Origin: Bacteroidota bacterium
GTDB lineage: Bacteria; Bacteroidota; Bacteroidia; 2-12-FULL-35-15
NCBI GenBank assembly: GCA_025963725.1
Contig: JAOQAE010000007.1
Location: forward strand, 305,689 to 369,688
Direction of reading: 5' to 3'
Length of the DNA stretch: 64,000 bases
Positions 52,191 through 61,444 of this stretch are shown here, piece by piece (the stretch's first letter is position 1; every line of letters begins with the position of its first letter). The notes under the pieces are model-generated. The model had not been told where the DNA came from. It ran no database searches and saw only the letters and a list, made by a program, of their open reading frames with translations. The position numbers and the translations under genes were made by a program.

Positions 52191-53054
52191 ATGAAATTGA
52201 ATCTCCGACATATCTTATATTTAACGCTGATCATTGCGGGAGCAGGCGTTTTTGCATCATTCAGCATCAAAAAAAGGTCAGAATCCGGCAACATGGAGCT
52301 GATCAACAGGATCTTTGATGCCGTGGCGAATGTAAAAACGCTTAAATACAGCCTGCAGTGCAACGAGCGGATCAAGGGGCGCATGCAGCATACCGAATCG
52401 AAGGTGAAGCTGCAGATCAAGCCCCGCAGGCTTTACCTGAATATCCGCGGCGTTGAAGTACTGTGGGTGGAAGGCAGCAACAACGGCGAAGCGCTGGTGA
52501 ACCCGAATGCATTCCCGTATATGAACCTCAACCTCGACACGTATGGCTCCTTGATGCGCAAGGACCAGCACCATACCATCCATGAAATGGGCTATACCTA
52601 CCTGGCGGATATCCTGAAAGACGGACTGCGCCGCGCGGGCGACAACATCGATAAATATTTTAAAGTGCTGGGCGAAGAGAAATACAACGGCCGCGACTGC
52701 TACAAGCTTTCCATCTCCTTCCCCGATTTTGCATGGAACAATTACACGGTGAAGAAGGATGAGAACCTTATCACTATTTCAAGGAAGCTGCATGTTAGCG
52801 AGTACATGGTGCTGGAGAACAACCCGAAGTTGGGATCATACAATGATGTGAAGGAAGGCCAGGTGATCAAGGTTCCGAATGCATACGCGAAGCTTACGCT
52901 GCTGCTGATCGACAAGGAATACATGCTGCCTGTGAACAACAAGGTGTTTGATGATAAAGGCTTATACGAGACCTACGAATATTACGACCTGCAGGTGAAT
53001 CCAACCATTGCGCCGGAAGAGTTCACGAAGAACTTTAAGGGGTATCATTTTTAA
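52191..53054 (+). CDS. Exported DUF1571 protein with embedded LysM domain (copy 2)
   Basis: A 287-residue paralogue of the preceding gene, separated by 72 bases and with its own promoter box. Signal or anchor helix KLNLRHILYLTLIIAGAGVF, DUF1571 (EVLWVEGSNNGEALVNPNAF, SLMRKDQHHTIHEMGYTYL), LysM-like insertion (TVKKDENLITISRKLHVSEY and EGQVIKVPNAY) and the closing strand (LIDKEYMLPVNNKVFDDKG). The two copies share the same motifs in the same order, so they arose by tandem duplication. A role at the peptidoglycan layer is inferred from LysM. Confidence 0.85.
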   Translation: MKLNLRHILYLTLIIAGAGVFASFSIKKRSESGNMELINRIFDAVANVKTLKYSLQCNERIKGRMQHTESKVKLQIKPRRLYLNIRGVEVLWVEGSNNGEALVNPNAFPYMNLNLDTYGSLMRKDQHHTIHEMGYTYLADILKDGLRRAGDNIDKYFKVLGEEKYNGRDCYKLSISFPDFAWNNYTVKKDENLITISRKLHVSEYMVLENNPKLGSYNDVKEGQVIKVPNAYAKLTLLLIDKEYMLPVNNKVFDDKGLYETYEYYDLQVNPTIAPEEFTKNFKGYHF

Positions 53055-53074
53055 TCAGCCTGTTACCGGAGACA

Positions 53075-55924
53075 TCAATGCGCCTCCAGCCAGTTATTAC
53101 CGGTTCCCATTCCAATTTCCATCGGCACCTTTAATGAAGGCATCGCATGGCGCATGCGGTTGGTAACGATCTCCTTCACCGCATCCACTTCTTCCTTCAG
53201 CACATCGAACACGAGCTCATCGTGCACCTGCAGCAGCATTTTCGATTGAAGATTCTGCGCTTTAAAATCGTTATGGATGTTGATCATCGCGATCTTGATC
53301 ATATCGGCCGCGCTTCCCTGGATAGGTGCGTTGATCGCATTTCGCTCGGCATAGCCGCGCACGGTATGGTTGCTCGAGTTGATGTCGCGCAGGTATCTTC
53401 TTCTTCCCATGATGGTTTCCACGTATCCTTTTTCGCGTGCAGAATCAATGCTTTCATCCATGTACTGCTTGATGCGCGGATACTTTTCAAAGTAGCTTTC
53501 AATGATCCCCGCAGCTTCCTTGCGCGGGATGTTGAGCCGTTCGGAAAGCCCGAAAGCAGAGATGCCGTAGATGATCCCGAAGTTCACCATCTTCGCGTTG
53601 CGGCGCATGTCGGATGTTACTTCCGACAGAGGCACATTGTATACTTTAGCTGCGGTGGCGGCGTGGATGTCGAGCCCCGACTGGAATGCCTCGATCATGC
53701 CTGCATCGCCGCTCAGTTCGGCGATGATGCGCAATTCGATCTGTGAGTAATCGGCAGAGAGCAATGTATAATTTTCATTCCGCGGGATGAATGCTTTGCG
53801 GATCTCACGTCCGCGCTCGGTGCGGATCGGGATGTTCTGCAGGTTGGGATTATCGGAGCTTAAGCGGCCGGTAACAGCCACCACCTGGTTGTAAGTGGTG
53901 TGGATGCGGCCTGTGCGCGGGTTCACCAGCTCAGGCAATGTATCCACATACGTATTTTTCAATTTTACCAGCTCGCGGTAATCGAGGATCTTTCCAACGA
54001 TGGCATGCTTGCCGGCTAATTTGGCGAGCACATCTTCACCCGTTGCATATTGGCCGGTCTTTGTTTTTTTCGGCTTCTCGGTGATCTGAAGCACTTCAAA
54101 TAAAACATCGCCTACCTGCTTTGGCGACGACACATTGAAAGGCGTTCCGGCCAGCTGCTGGATCTCCTGCTCCACGATCGCGATGTCCTTTTCAAGCGCA
54201 AGCGAAATATCCTTCAGCGCGGTTTTATCGAGCGCGATGCCTTCCGCCTCCATGGCTGCAAGCACCGGCACGAGCGGGATCTCGATCTCCTCGAATAATT
54301 TCGTGGTATGCGCTTCCTGCAGCAGCGGCGCAAATTTATCTTTCAGCTGCAGGGTGATGTCGGCATCTTCGCCTGCATATTCCTTGATGTCTTCCTGCGG
54401 AACAGCGCGCATGCTGATCTGTCCTTTCCCTCTTTTTCCGATCAGCGTTTCTATGGACACAGGCGAATAGCCGAGGTATGTTTCCGCCAGCACATTCATG
54501 TTGTGGCGCATTTCCGGCTGAATGAGGAAGTGCGCGATCATCGTATCGAATAATTTTCCTTTGATCTCCACATTGTACCATTTCAAAACGGAAAGGTCGT
54601 ACTTGATGTTCTGCCCGATCTTCACGGTGTTCTCATTTTCGAACACAGACTTGAATTCATTCACAATTTCCTGCGCCTCGCTGTAGTTTTCAGGCACCGG
54701 CACATAATACGCTTCACCGGTTTTCCAGGCAAATGACATTCCCACCAGCTCCACATTGTTCGCATCGAGCCCGGTGGTTTCGGTATCAAAGCAGATGGCC
54801 GGCTGCTGGTTCAATGCAGCGATCAGCTCCGCTCTTTTTTCTTTTGTATCAACCATGTGATACGTATGCGCTGTTTCCTTTATTGTTCTATAAACCGCCG
54901 TCGAAGGCTTATCAATAGCATCTGCTGTGCCTGTTCCTTCTGCTGTTTCCTCACCGCCTCCAAACATATCCATCTGTGAAGCATCCGTTTTCTTTGCTTT
55001 CGGAGCAGCTGTTTTTTCGGCAGGAGGCGCGCTCACTGTTAATGTTTCACCCAGCACCTGCTCTGCAAGCCTTCTGAATTCAAGCTCCATGAAGAGCTCG
55101 CGCAAGGCTTCCTTGTTCGGCTCATCCATGAGGAGCGCACGTTCATCCCATTCGATCGGCACATCGCAGATGATGGTTGCCAGCCATTTCGACTGGATGG
55201 CCTTGTCTTTATTCTGCTCCACTTTTTCCTTCAGCTTGCCTTTGAGCTTGTCGGTATTCGCCAGTAAATTTTCGATGCTTCCAAAATCTTTGACCAGCTG
55301 GATGGCAGTCTTTTCGCCCACTCCGGGGATTCCCGGGATGTTGTCCACCTTATCGCCCATAAGGCCGAGAATATCGATCAGCTCTGCTACGTTGCGGATC
55401 TCCCATTTTTTGCAGACCTCGGGAACGCCCATGATCTCCACGCCGTTCCCCAATCGTGCAGGCTTGTAAATAAATATATTCTCGGAAACCAGCTGCCCGT
55501 AATCCTTATCGGGCGTCATCATGTAAACGGTATAGCCATGCTGCTCGGCTTTTTTCGCCAGCGTGCCAATCACGTCATCCGCTTCGTAGCCGGGCTTCCC
55601 GATCACCGGAATGTGAAATGCCTCGATGAGGCGGATGATGTACGGAATAGCAAGCGCGAGGTCTTCCGGCATTTCTTCGCGGTTGGCCTTGTATGCTTCA
55701 AATTCTGTATGGCGCACGGTAGGCTCCGCGGTGTCGAACACAACGGCAATGTGCGTCGGCTTCTCCTTTTTCAATACTTCAACAAGCGTATTTGTAAAGC
55801 CTAATATTGCGGAGGTATTCAGTCCTTTGGAGTTAACGCGGTGATTATTGCTGAATGCAAAATAGGCGCGGTAGATCAGCGCATACGCATCCAGCAGGAA
55901 TAATTTCTTGGGGTTCTCGCTCAT
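53075..55924 (-). CDS. polA: DNA polymerase I
   Basis: 949 residues with all three activities visible: the 5'-3' nuclease (1-290, LLDAYALIYRAYFAFSN, HGYTVYMMTPDKDYGQLVS), the 3'-5' exonuclease (about 365-545) with CFDTETTGLDA, GQNIKYDLSVL and YAGEDADITLQ, so proofreading residues are retained, and the polymerase (570-949) with DYSQIELRIIAELSGD, RRNAKMVNFGIIYGISAFGL and HDELVFDV. Functions in Okazaki-fragment maturation and repair. It converges on the DUF1571 copy with 20 bases between. Confidence 0.98.
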   Translation of the reverse strand: MSENPKKLFLLDAYALIYRAYFAFSNNHRVNSKGLNTSAILGFTNTLVEVLKKEKPTHIAVVFDTAEPTVRHTEFEAYKANREEMPEDLALAIPYIIRLIEAFHIPVIGKPGYEADDVIGTLAKKAEQHGYTVYMMTPDKDYGQLVSENIFIYKPARLGNGVEIMGVPEVCKKWEIRNVAELIDILGLMGDKVDNIPGIPGVGEKTAIQLVKDFGSIENLLANTDKLKGKLKEKVEQNKDKAIQSKWLATIICDVPIEWDERALLMDEPNKEALRELFMELEFRRLAEQVLGETLTVSAPPAEKTAAPKAKKTDASQMDMFGGGEETAEGTGTADAIDKPSTAVYRTIKETAHTYHMVDTKEKRAELIAALNQQPAICFDTETTGLDANNVELVGMSFAWKTGEAYYVPVPENYSEAQEIVNEFKSVFENENTVKIGQNIKYDLSVLKWYNVEIKGKLFDTMIAHFLIQPEMRHNMNVLAETYLGYSPVSIETLIGKRGKGQISMRAVPQEDIKEYAGEDADITLQLKDKFAPLLQEAHTTKLFEEIEIPLVPVLAAMEAEGIALDKTALKDISLALEKDIAIVEQEIQQLAGTPFNVSSPKQVGDVLFEVLQITEKPKKTKTGQYATGEDVLAKLAGKHAIVGKILDYRELVKLKNTYVDTLPELVNPRTGRIHTTYNQVVAVTGRLSSDNPNLQNIPIRTERGREIRKAFIPRNENYTLLSADYSQIELRIIAELSGDAGMIEAFQSGLDIHAATAAKVYNVPLSEVTSDMRRNAKMVNFGIIYGISAFGLSERLNIPRKEAAGIIESYFEKYPRIKQYMDESIDSAREKGYVETIMGRRRYLRDINSSNHTVRGYAERNAINAPIQGSAADMIKIAMINIHNDFKAQNLQSKMLLQVHDELVFDVLKEEVDAVKEIVTNRMRHAMPSLKVPMEIGMGTGNNWLEAH

Positions 55925-55992
55925 AATTTTCTTCTGTTTTTCAAAGCTTAAAATTAACCGAAAAAAGGATGTGCTGATGATTTATATATCAA

Positions 55993-56025
55993 CAAAAAAG
56001 CCATTTCCCGCATGGAAAATGGCTT
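55993..56025 (-). terminator. Intrinsic terminator of the gene at 56049
   Basis: 9-bp stem AAGCCATTT (55998-56006) / AAATGGCTT (56017-56025) with T-run on the reverse strand, 24 bases past the leftward stop. Confidence 0.85.
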
Positions 56026-56048
56026 CTTTGTTAATCCGGTTTTATCTC

Positions 56049-56615
56049 TTAGTTGGAAGCGGTTTTATTATAGGCATTCACCACTTCAACAATGTTCTCG
56101 TAATCGTATTTTTTTTCCTCGATGGCTTTCACGATCTCTTCATTATCGGCCATCGCATCGGTCATTTGCTTTTTGAACTTGCTGGATTTTACTTTCACGA
56201 ATTCGCCGCCTGCCTTCTCCATGTAATAATCCGACTTTACCTTGATGTCGTTCATCTGCATCACTTCTATCTGTGACTCGTACAGGTTCACCGCGCCTTT
56301 CGAAATGATCTTTACAAACACCTGCTCGCCGTCTACATTGCGGGAAACGAAGATCGTTCCGTCCACGCAGTATTCCTTGATCTTGGCAGGCGTAAAGCTT
56401 TTTACTTCCGCGCCTTCCTTTTTACGGAAGGATGCTTTGGTAAAATTGTCGAACTCGCGCTTCAGGTTCTTCTTGATCTCACCTTTCAGCGAATCGCCGT
56501 TGAGCAGGATCACATAGCCCTGGAAGTACTTTACCTGTGCGCTTGCCTTTGTATTAAAAGCCATAATTGCAGCTACCACCACTACAGTTACGGAGAAAAT
56601 GCCTTTTATTTTCAT
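56049..56615 (-). CDS. Hypothetical exported protein
   Basis: Not recognised, 188 residues. Signal peptide KIKGIFSVTVVVVAAIMAFN to KASA-Q, then a beta-rich part (YFQGYVILLNGDSLKGEIKK, of the type found in Bacteroidota proteins of unknown function) and a lysine-rich helical C-terminus (SKFKKQMTDAMADNEEIVKA). Terminated by its own hairpin and separated from polA by 124 bases. Confidence 0.75.
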   Translation of the reverse strand: MKIKGIFSVTVVVVAAIMAFNTKASAQVKYFQGYVILLNGDSLKGEIKKNLKREFDNFTKASFRKKEGAEVKSFTPAKIKEYCVDGTIFVSRNVDGEQVFVKIISKGAVNLYESQIEVMQMNDIKVKSDYYMEKAGGEFVKVKSSKFKKQMTDAMADNEEIVKAIEEKKYDYENIVEVVNAYNKTASN

Positions 56616-56779
56616 TCAAATTGGTGTTTTAGTTTTAAAGAAGTTCAAATTAACTGGAAATATTTTACATAAAAAACAGCAGGTTAAAAACTATCGCCAA
56701 ATGTTAATAACTTGTTAATTACCGGGCTGTATTTCCCTTCACTGCTCAAATCTTTCGGCAGAAATTGGATTCCTTTTTG

Positions 56780-56787
56780 TAAATTTG
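56780..56787 (+). promoter_or_regulatory. Bacteroidota -7 box (TAAATTTG)
   Basis: Exact TAnnTTTG overlapping the TTG codon at 56785 and lying 18 bases before the TTG at 56806, which it supports as the real start of the transpeptidase gene. Confidence 0.6.
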
Positions 56788-56805
56788 CATACCAATCCAC
56801 CACTT

Positions 56806-58467
56806 TTGAAAGCCTACCGTCTTTATCTTCTCCTTTTCGCTTCACTCTGCATCACGGCCTGCAACAAATGCTCCGACAAGCAGAAACCTGCCGTGCTGGT
56901 TGTAAAACCGGAAATGGTGGATGAAGAGGTGAACAAGCTGCTCAATGAAAAGCTGGGCGATTACGATACCTCAAAAGTAATTGTAATTTCAGGCGACACA
57001 CTCATCGCCGCAAGGCTTGTTGCTGATTTTTATACCCAAAATGAATTTAAGGTCACCTGGACCGACAAAGGCGAGCTGACGAAACAGGGAACTACCCTGT
57101 TCTCCATCCTCGAGCATGCCGATGATTATGGACTGCTGCGCGAAGATTACCACTTCGACAGGATCAATGTATTGGTGAAGACTGCTCGCGACAGCAGCAG
57201 CAAAAAGTTCGACGCCGTAAAGCTTTGCGAAGCCGACCTTTTTCTCACGGATGCCTTTTTCAAATTCACGGTGCATGCTGCAACAGGACGCTTCAATGCC
57301 GATAGCCTCACTACGGAATGGCATCCTGAAAAGCTGGATACGAACCTTACCGTGATCCTTCAAAATGCATTAAAGCAGAATAAGCTCCGTGCAGCGATCG
57401 AATCGCTGGAGCCGAAGAACGAGCAGTACCGGCGCCTGAAGCTGGCGCTGAAAAATTACAAGGAAGAGTTTAAGGGCGTCGAGTGGGACAGCCTTGCAAG
57501 CCGCGAATCGGATTCCACCACCTTTAATGAACGGCTGAAGCAGCGGCTCATCGCCAGCCATGATTACTCGGATGCGTACAGCGGGAACGATTCCATGCGC
57601 CTGATGAAATCATTGAAAGACTTTCAATGCAAACACAACCTGGTAGAAGACGGCAAGATCGGGAAGCTTACATTTAAAGCGCTGCAGCAGACGAAGGCCG
57701 ATGTGATCCGGCAGATAGAGATGAACCTGGAGCGCTGGCGCTGGACCGACATGCCGAAGGAAGAGCAATACGTTTGGGTGAACATCCCGAAATTTGAAAT
57801 GCATGTGATGGAAGAGGATACGATGGTGATGCGTTCGCGCGTGATCGTTGGCGCGCCGAAAACACGCACGCCGCTGCTGAAAAGCACGATCCGCTATTTC
57901 ATCATTTACCCATACTGGACGGTCCCTTTCAGCATCATCACCAAGGAGATCCTTCCGCAGCTGAAGCGCGATACCTCTTATTTAAGGCGAAAAAATTTCG
58001 AGGTGCTCGACAGGAACGGCTATGTGATCGACACGATGATCAACTGGAAAAAATACAGCAAGAACTATTTTCCATTTAAGATCCGCCAGCGCATCGGCGA
58101 CGAGAATTCACTGGGCATCCTTAAATTCAATTTCAATAACAAGTACGGCGTGTATATGCACGATACCGACAACCGCCGCCTGTTCGCACGCGAGAACCGT
58201 GCGCTGAGCCACGGCTGCGTGCGGCTGGAAAAGTTCTTTGACTTTGCGAAATTCCTTGTGCGTGAAGACAGCGTGAAATATCCTGTCGACTCCCTCCGTG
58301 CCGACCTTTCACGCGAACAGCAAAAGCAGGTGAACCTGAGAAGGCCGATCGCGATCTACATCAATTACTATACGGTTGAAGTGGACGAACACATGGAGAT
58401 CCATTTCTTCAACGACATTTACGCGAAGGATGAAAAGATGCTGAAAGCGCTCCGGAAAGAAAAATAA
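56806..58467 (+). CDS. YcbB-type L,D-transpeptidase lipoprotein
   Basis: Peptidoglycan cross-linking enzyme of 553 residues. The TTG at 56806 gives the lipoprotein signal KAYRLYLLLFASLCITAC; a TTG at 56785 overlaps the promoter box. A YcbB-type scaffold domain (about 50-240), a peptidoglycan-binding domain (SMRLMKSLKDFQCKHNLVED, about 260-300) and the catalytic YkuD domain with YMHDTDNRRLF followed by SHGCVRLEKF (nucleophile Cys) are present. It would form 3-3 cross-links or anchor proteins. It is a non-ATG start, as are GT9 and DUF5686 here. Confidence 0.92.
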   Translation: MKAYRLYLLLFASLCITACNKCSDKQKPAVLVVKPEMVDEEVNKLLNEKLGDYDTSKVIVISGDTLIAARLVADFYTQNEFKVTWTDKGELTKQGTTLFSILEHADDYGLLREDYHFDRINVLVKTARDSSSKKFDAVKLCEADLFLTDAFFKFTVHAATGRFNADSLTTEWHPEKLDTNLTVILQNALKQNKLRAAIESLEPKNEQYRRLKLALKNYKEEFKGVEWDSLASRESDSTTFNERLKQRLIASHDYSDAYSGNDSMRLMKSLKDFQCKHNLVEDGKIGKLTFKALQQTKADVIRQIEMNLERWRWTDMPKEEQYVWVNIPKFEMHVMEEDTMVMRSRVIVGAPKTRTPLLKSTIRYFIIYPYWTVPFSIITKEILPQLKRDTSYLRRKNFEVLDRNGYVIDTMINWKKYSKNYFPFKIRQRIGDENSLGILKFNFNNKYGVYMHDTDNRRLFARENRALSHGCVRLEKFFDFAKFLVREDSVKYPVDSLRADLSREQQKQVNLRRPIAIYINYYTVEVDEHMEIHFFNDIYAKDEKMLKALRKEK

Positions 58468-58538
58468 TACAAGCCCCTCCCCATTCTTTTTCCCGGATAT
58501 GATTTTTTATCTATATTTAAAATTATTTACAGTCCGTT

Positions 58539-60632
58539 ATGCTCCGTCCCGGAAAATCGTGTACGCATTTTTTCTATCGCTTCAGGCTGCTGGCGCTTAT
58601 CGTGTGCCTGTTCCCGGCAGCGGCCCTTGCAGTTGACCTCGACAAGCAAAAAGGCAGCCTCGACCTTGTGCCGGTGCTTGAGATCTACGAGGACAGATCG
58701 GGCAACCAAGACATACAGGATGTTTTTAATTCATCTTCCTTCAAGGCCTGCACACAGGATGTCCCCAATTATTCGATCACGTCATCAGCTGTCTGGATCC
58801 GCTTTAATGTCACCAGCATGGAAGCAGGGCAATGGTACCTCGCGCTGTACAAATCACGCATCGATACGGTAGAGCTGTACCAGGTATTTAACGGTGTTCC
58901 GCAGCTGATCAAAACCGGCGGCAAGGCGCTGCCCGAAAACGCAAAAGAGGTACGGACAAACGATTGCCTTTTCAGCCTTTTTCTTCCACCCGGATCGGAG
59001 CAGCAATTTTATGTGCGCTTTAAAAGCAAGGAAACGCTGGAGCTTCCGCTAAAGCTGGTCACTGCCGATACGTATATCAGGCAGCTGCATGCCATCTCGC
59101 TGCTCGACGGGATCTATTTCGGCTTCATTATCCTCATCTGCCTGTACAACCTCGGGATCTACATTGGCGTGAAGGACCGCATTTATATCTTTTACATTCT
59201 CTATGTTTTTTTCATCGGAATAATGATCGCGCAGTTCAAGGGCGAAGGCAGCGAATTTCTCTGGAGGAACTTTACTTCGTTCAACAATTATCCTTCTTTA
59301 TTTCCGGCATTGGCCAGCATTTTCGGCATGCTGTTCACCATTCATTTCCTGAATGTGCGCAATGATTTTAAGATCTTTTACCGCATCTTCATTTCGCTGA
59401 TCGTGGTCAATGTGGCCTGCATGTTCATCAACTTCGCCGGCTTGGCATCTTTCGCTTTGAAGATCATCCAGGTGCTTTCACTCATCACTTCCATTCTCAT
59501 GTTCGTGACGGGAATTAAAAGCTACAGGCTTGGCTTTGCACCTGCACGCTATTACCTGCTTGCCTGGAGCGCGTTCCTTCTCGGTGTGGTCGTGTACATC
59601 CTCAAGGACCTGAACGTGATCGCCTACACCCCGCTGACCAGCAACGCGATCCAGATCGGCTCCGCCTTCGAGATCACGTTATTATCGCTTGCCCTCGCCG
59701 ACAGGATCAACGTGTACCGCAAGGAAAAACAGGAAGCGCAAAGTCAGGCTGTACTCGCGCTGCAGATGAACGAGCGCCTCATCATCGAACAAAATAAAAC
59801 GCTGGAAGAAAAAGTAAAACTGCGGACGCTGGAGCTTGAATCCAAGAATGTGATCATTCAAACGAAGAATACGGAGCTTACCGACAGCATCCGGTATGCC
59901 AAGCGGATCCAGGATGCGATCCTTCCCGACCAGAACTATCTTTCGAAAATATTCCCGGGCGCTTTCATCCTCTTTAAGCCGAAGGACATTGTAAGCGGCG
60001 ACATCTACTGGATCGAGCAATGGGGAAATGAGGTGGTGGTAGCCGCTATCGACTGCACAGGGCACGGTGTTCCGGGTGCGTTCATGACCTTCATGGCGCA
60101 TAACCTGCTGAACGAGATCGTGAATGAGCACGGCATTACCAAGCCTTCGGTGATCCTTACACAGATGCGTACCAACCTTTCGAAGGTGCTCAGGCAAAAG
60201 AACAGTGAGCAATCCATTAAGGATGGCATGGATGTATCGGTCTGCACCATTCACATGGATACGATGAAGCTGGAGTTCGCAGGCGCCTTCAACCCGCTTT
60301 TCATTGCACGCAAGGGCGAGTTCATTAAGCTTGCCGCCGACCGCTGCGCAGTGAGCGCCTACGAAGGCGAAGAGCTTCCGCCTTTCAGCAACCAGGAGAT
60401 GCAGCTGGAACAGGGCGACAGGCTGTATCTTTTTTCCGACGGATATGCCGACCAGTTTGGAGGGCCACAGGGAAAAAAGATGACGATCCGCAAATTCAAA
60501 GAGCTGATCCTTTCGATCTGCAACAAGCCTGCTGAAGAACAGAAAGCGCTGGCCGAGGATTATTTTGAAAGCTGGAAAAAAGAAAATGAGCAGACGGATG
60601 ATGTGCTGGTGATCGGGATCTGTATTGATTAA
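58539..60632 (+). CDS. 7TMR-DISM sensor with SpoIIE phosphatase output
   Basis: A 697-residue membrane receptor. Signal peptide (LLALIVCLFPAAALAVDL), an extracytoplasmic 7TMR-DISMED2 beta-domain (about 35-180, AVWIRFNVTSMEAGQWYLAL), seven membrane helices (about 190-390, LDGIYFGFIILICLYNLGIY onwards), a coiled coil, then a SpoIIE phosphatase (490-697) with VSGDIYWIEQ, DCTGHGVPGAFMTF and LFSDGYADQFGG. Metal residues are intact. It lies 53 bases upstream of the nucleotidyltransferase gene on the same strand and could be co-transcribed with the MNIO operon. Confidence 0.93.
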   Translation: MLRPGKSCTHFFYRFRLLALIVCLFPAAALAVDLDKQKGSLDLVPVLEIYEDRSGNQDIQDVFNSSSFKACTQDVPNYSITSSAVWIRFNVTSMEAGQWYLALYKSRIDTVELYQVFNGVPQLIKTGGKALPENAKEVRTNDCLFSLFLPPGSEQQFYVRFKSKETLELPLKLVTADTYIRQLHAISLLDGIYFGFIILICLYNLGIYIGVKDRIYIFYILYVFFIGIMIAQFKGEGSEFLWRNFTSFNNYPSLFPALASIFGMLFTIHFLNVRNDFKIFYRIFISLIVVNVACMFINFAGLASFALKIIQVLSLITSILMFVTGIKSYRLGFAPARYYLLAWSAFLLGVVVYILKDLNVIAYTPLTSNAIQIGSAFEITLLSLALADRINVYRKEKQEAQSQAVLALQMNERLIIEQNKTLEEKVKLRTLELESKNVIIQTKNTELTDSIRYAKRIQDAILPDQNYLSKIFPGAFILFKPKDIVSGDIYWIEQWGNEVVVAAIDCTGHGVPGAFMTFMAHNLLNEIVNEHGITKPSVILTQMRTNLSKVLRQKNSEQSIKDGMDVSVCTIHMDTMKLEFAGAFNPLFIARKGEFIKLAADRCAVSAYEGEELPPFSNQEMQLEQGDRLYLFSDGYADQFGGPQGKKMTIRKFKELILSICNKPAEEQKALAEDYFESWKKENEQTDDVLVIGICID

Positions 60633-60685
60633 AACGAATGAACTGCCGAGGCGATCCGCAGGAAAAATAATTTAAACTACCATGT

Positions 60686-61444
60686 ATGCTATCCAATACA
60701 GAAACCAGCAGAATCAATAACCCGGAGCTGGCCGGCCACCTGGAAACATTCATTAAGAACGTTACGGAAAAATGCCCCGGCAATATTAGATCTATTGTTT
60801 TGTATGGCGGCGTTGCAAAAGGCGACTTCACGGAAGGCAGGTCCAACACCAACCTGCTTCTTGTTTTTGAATCGATCGACCTCCCGGTGCTCGACAGCCT
60901 TTCTGTGATCTTCCAGAAAGCGATCAGCGACTTCCGCTTCTCTCCTTTCCTGCTTACCATTTCGGAGATAGAGCCTGCAAAGAATGTGTTTGCGGTAAAG
61001 CTGTTCGACATTCAGCAGCATCACATCCTCCTGTATGGCGAAGACCCCGTAAAAGGCCTGCAGTTCAAAAAGGAAACGCTTGCCTTCATTTCAGAACAGG
61101 AGCTGCGGAACCAGATCTCGAGGATGAAATATTTTTACATCCGTAATTTCAACATGCCGGAAATGCTGAATGAGAAGATCCTGAAAAGCTTCACCACATT
61201 GCTCATCAACGCAAACATCTATCTTTATCTCGAAGAAGGAAAATACTACCGCACGCGGGATGAGATCATCGCACGCATTCAGCAGCTGCCAAACATGGAG
61301 CAGGATGTGCTTCATGAGCTGATCCTTTTACGGAAGGGAGAATTAAAAACGGATGCGGAAGGAATTAAAAACCTGTATGGAAAGCTGATGCTGCAGTACA
61401 AGCACCTGATCAAGGACCTTCAAAAAATGTCTCAGCATGGCTAA
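60686..61444 (+). CDS. Degenerate nucleotidyltransferase-fold protein
   Basis: A 252-residue protein with an N-terminal fold resembling minimal nucleotidyltransferases: SIVLYGGVAKGDFTEGRSNT then NLLLVFE. In active enzymes this segment reads GS...G...SDxD with the two Asp binding metal; here they are GG and SNTN, so all catalytic positions are changed and the protein is probably inactive as a nucleotidyltransferase. The C-terminal half is helical (LNEKILKSFTTLLINANIYL). The stop overlaps the TIGR04222 start by 8 bases, so it belongs to that operon. Confidence 0.72.
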   Translation: MLSNTETSRINNPELAGHLETFIKNVTEKCPGNIRSIVLYGGVAKGDFTEGRSNTNLLLVFESIDLPVLDSLSVIFQKAISDFRFSPFLLTISEIEPAKNVFAVKLFDIQQHHILLYGEDPVKGLQFKKETLAFISEQELRNQISRMKYFYIRNFNMPEMLNEKILKSFTTLLINANIYLYLEEGKYYRTRDEIIARIQQLPNMEQDVLHELILLRKGELKTDAEGIKNLYGKLMLQYKHLIKDLQKMSQHG

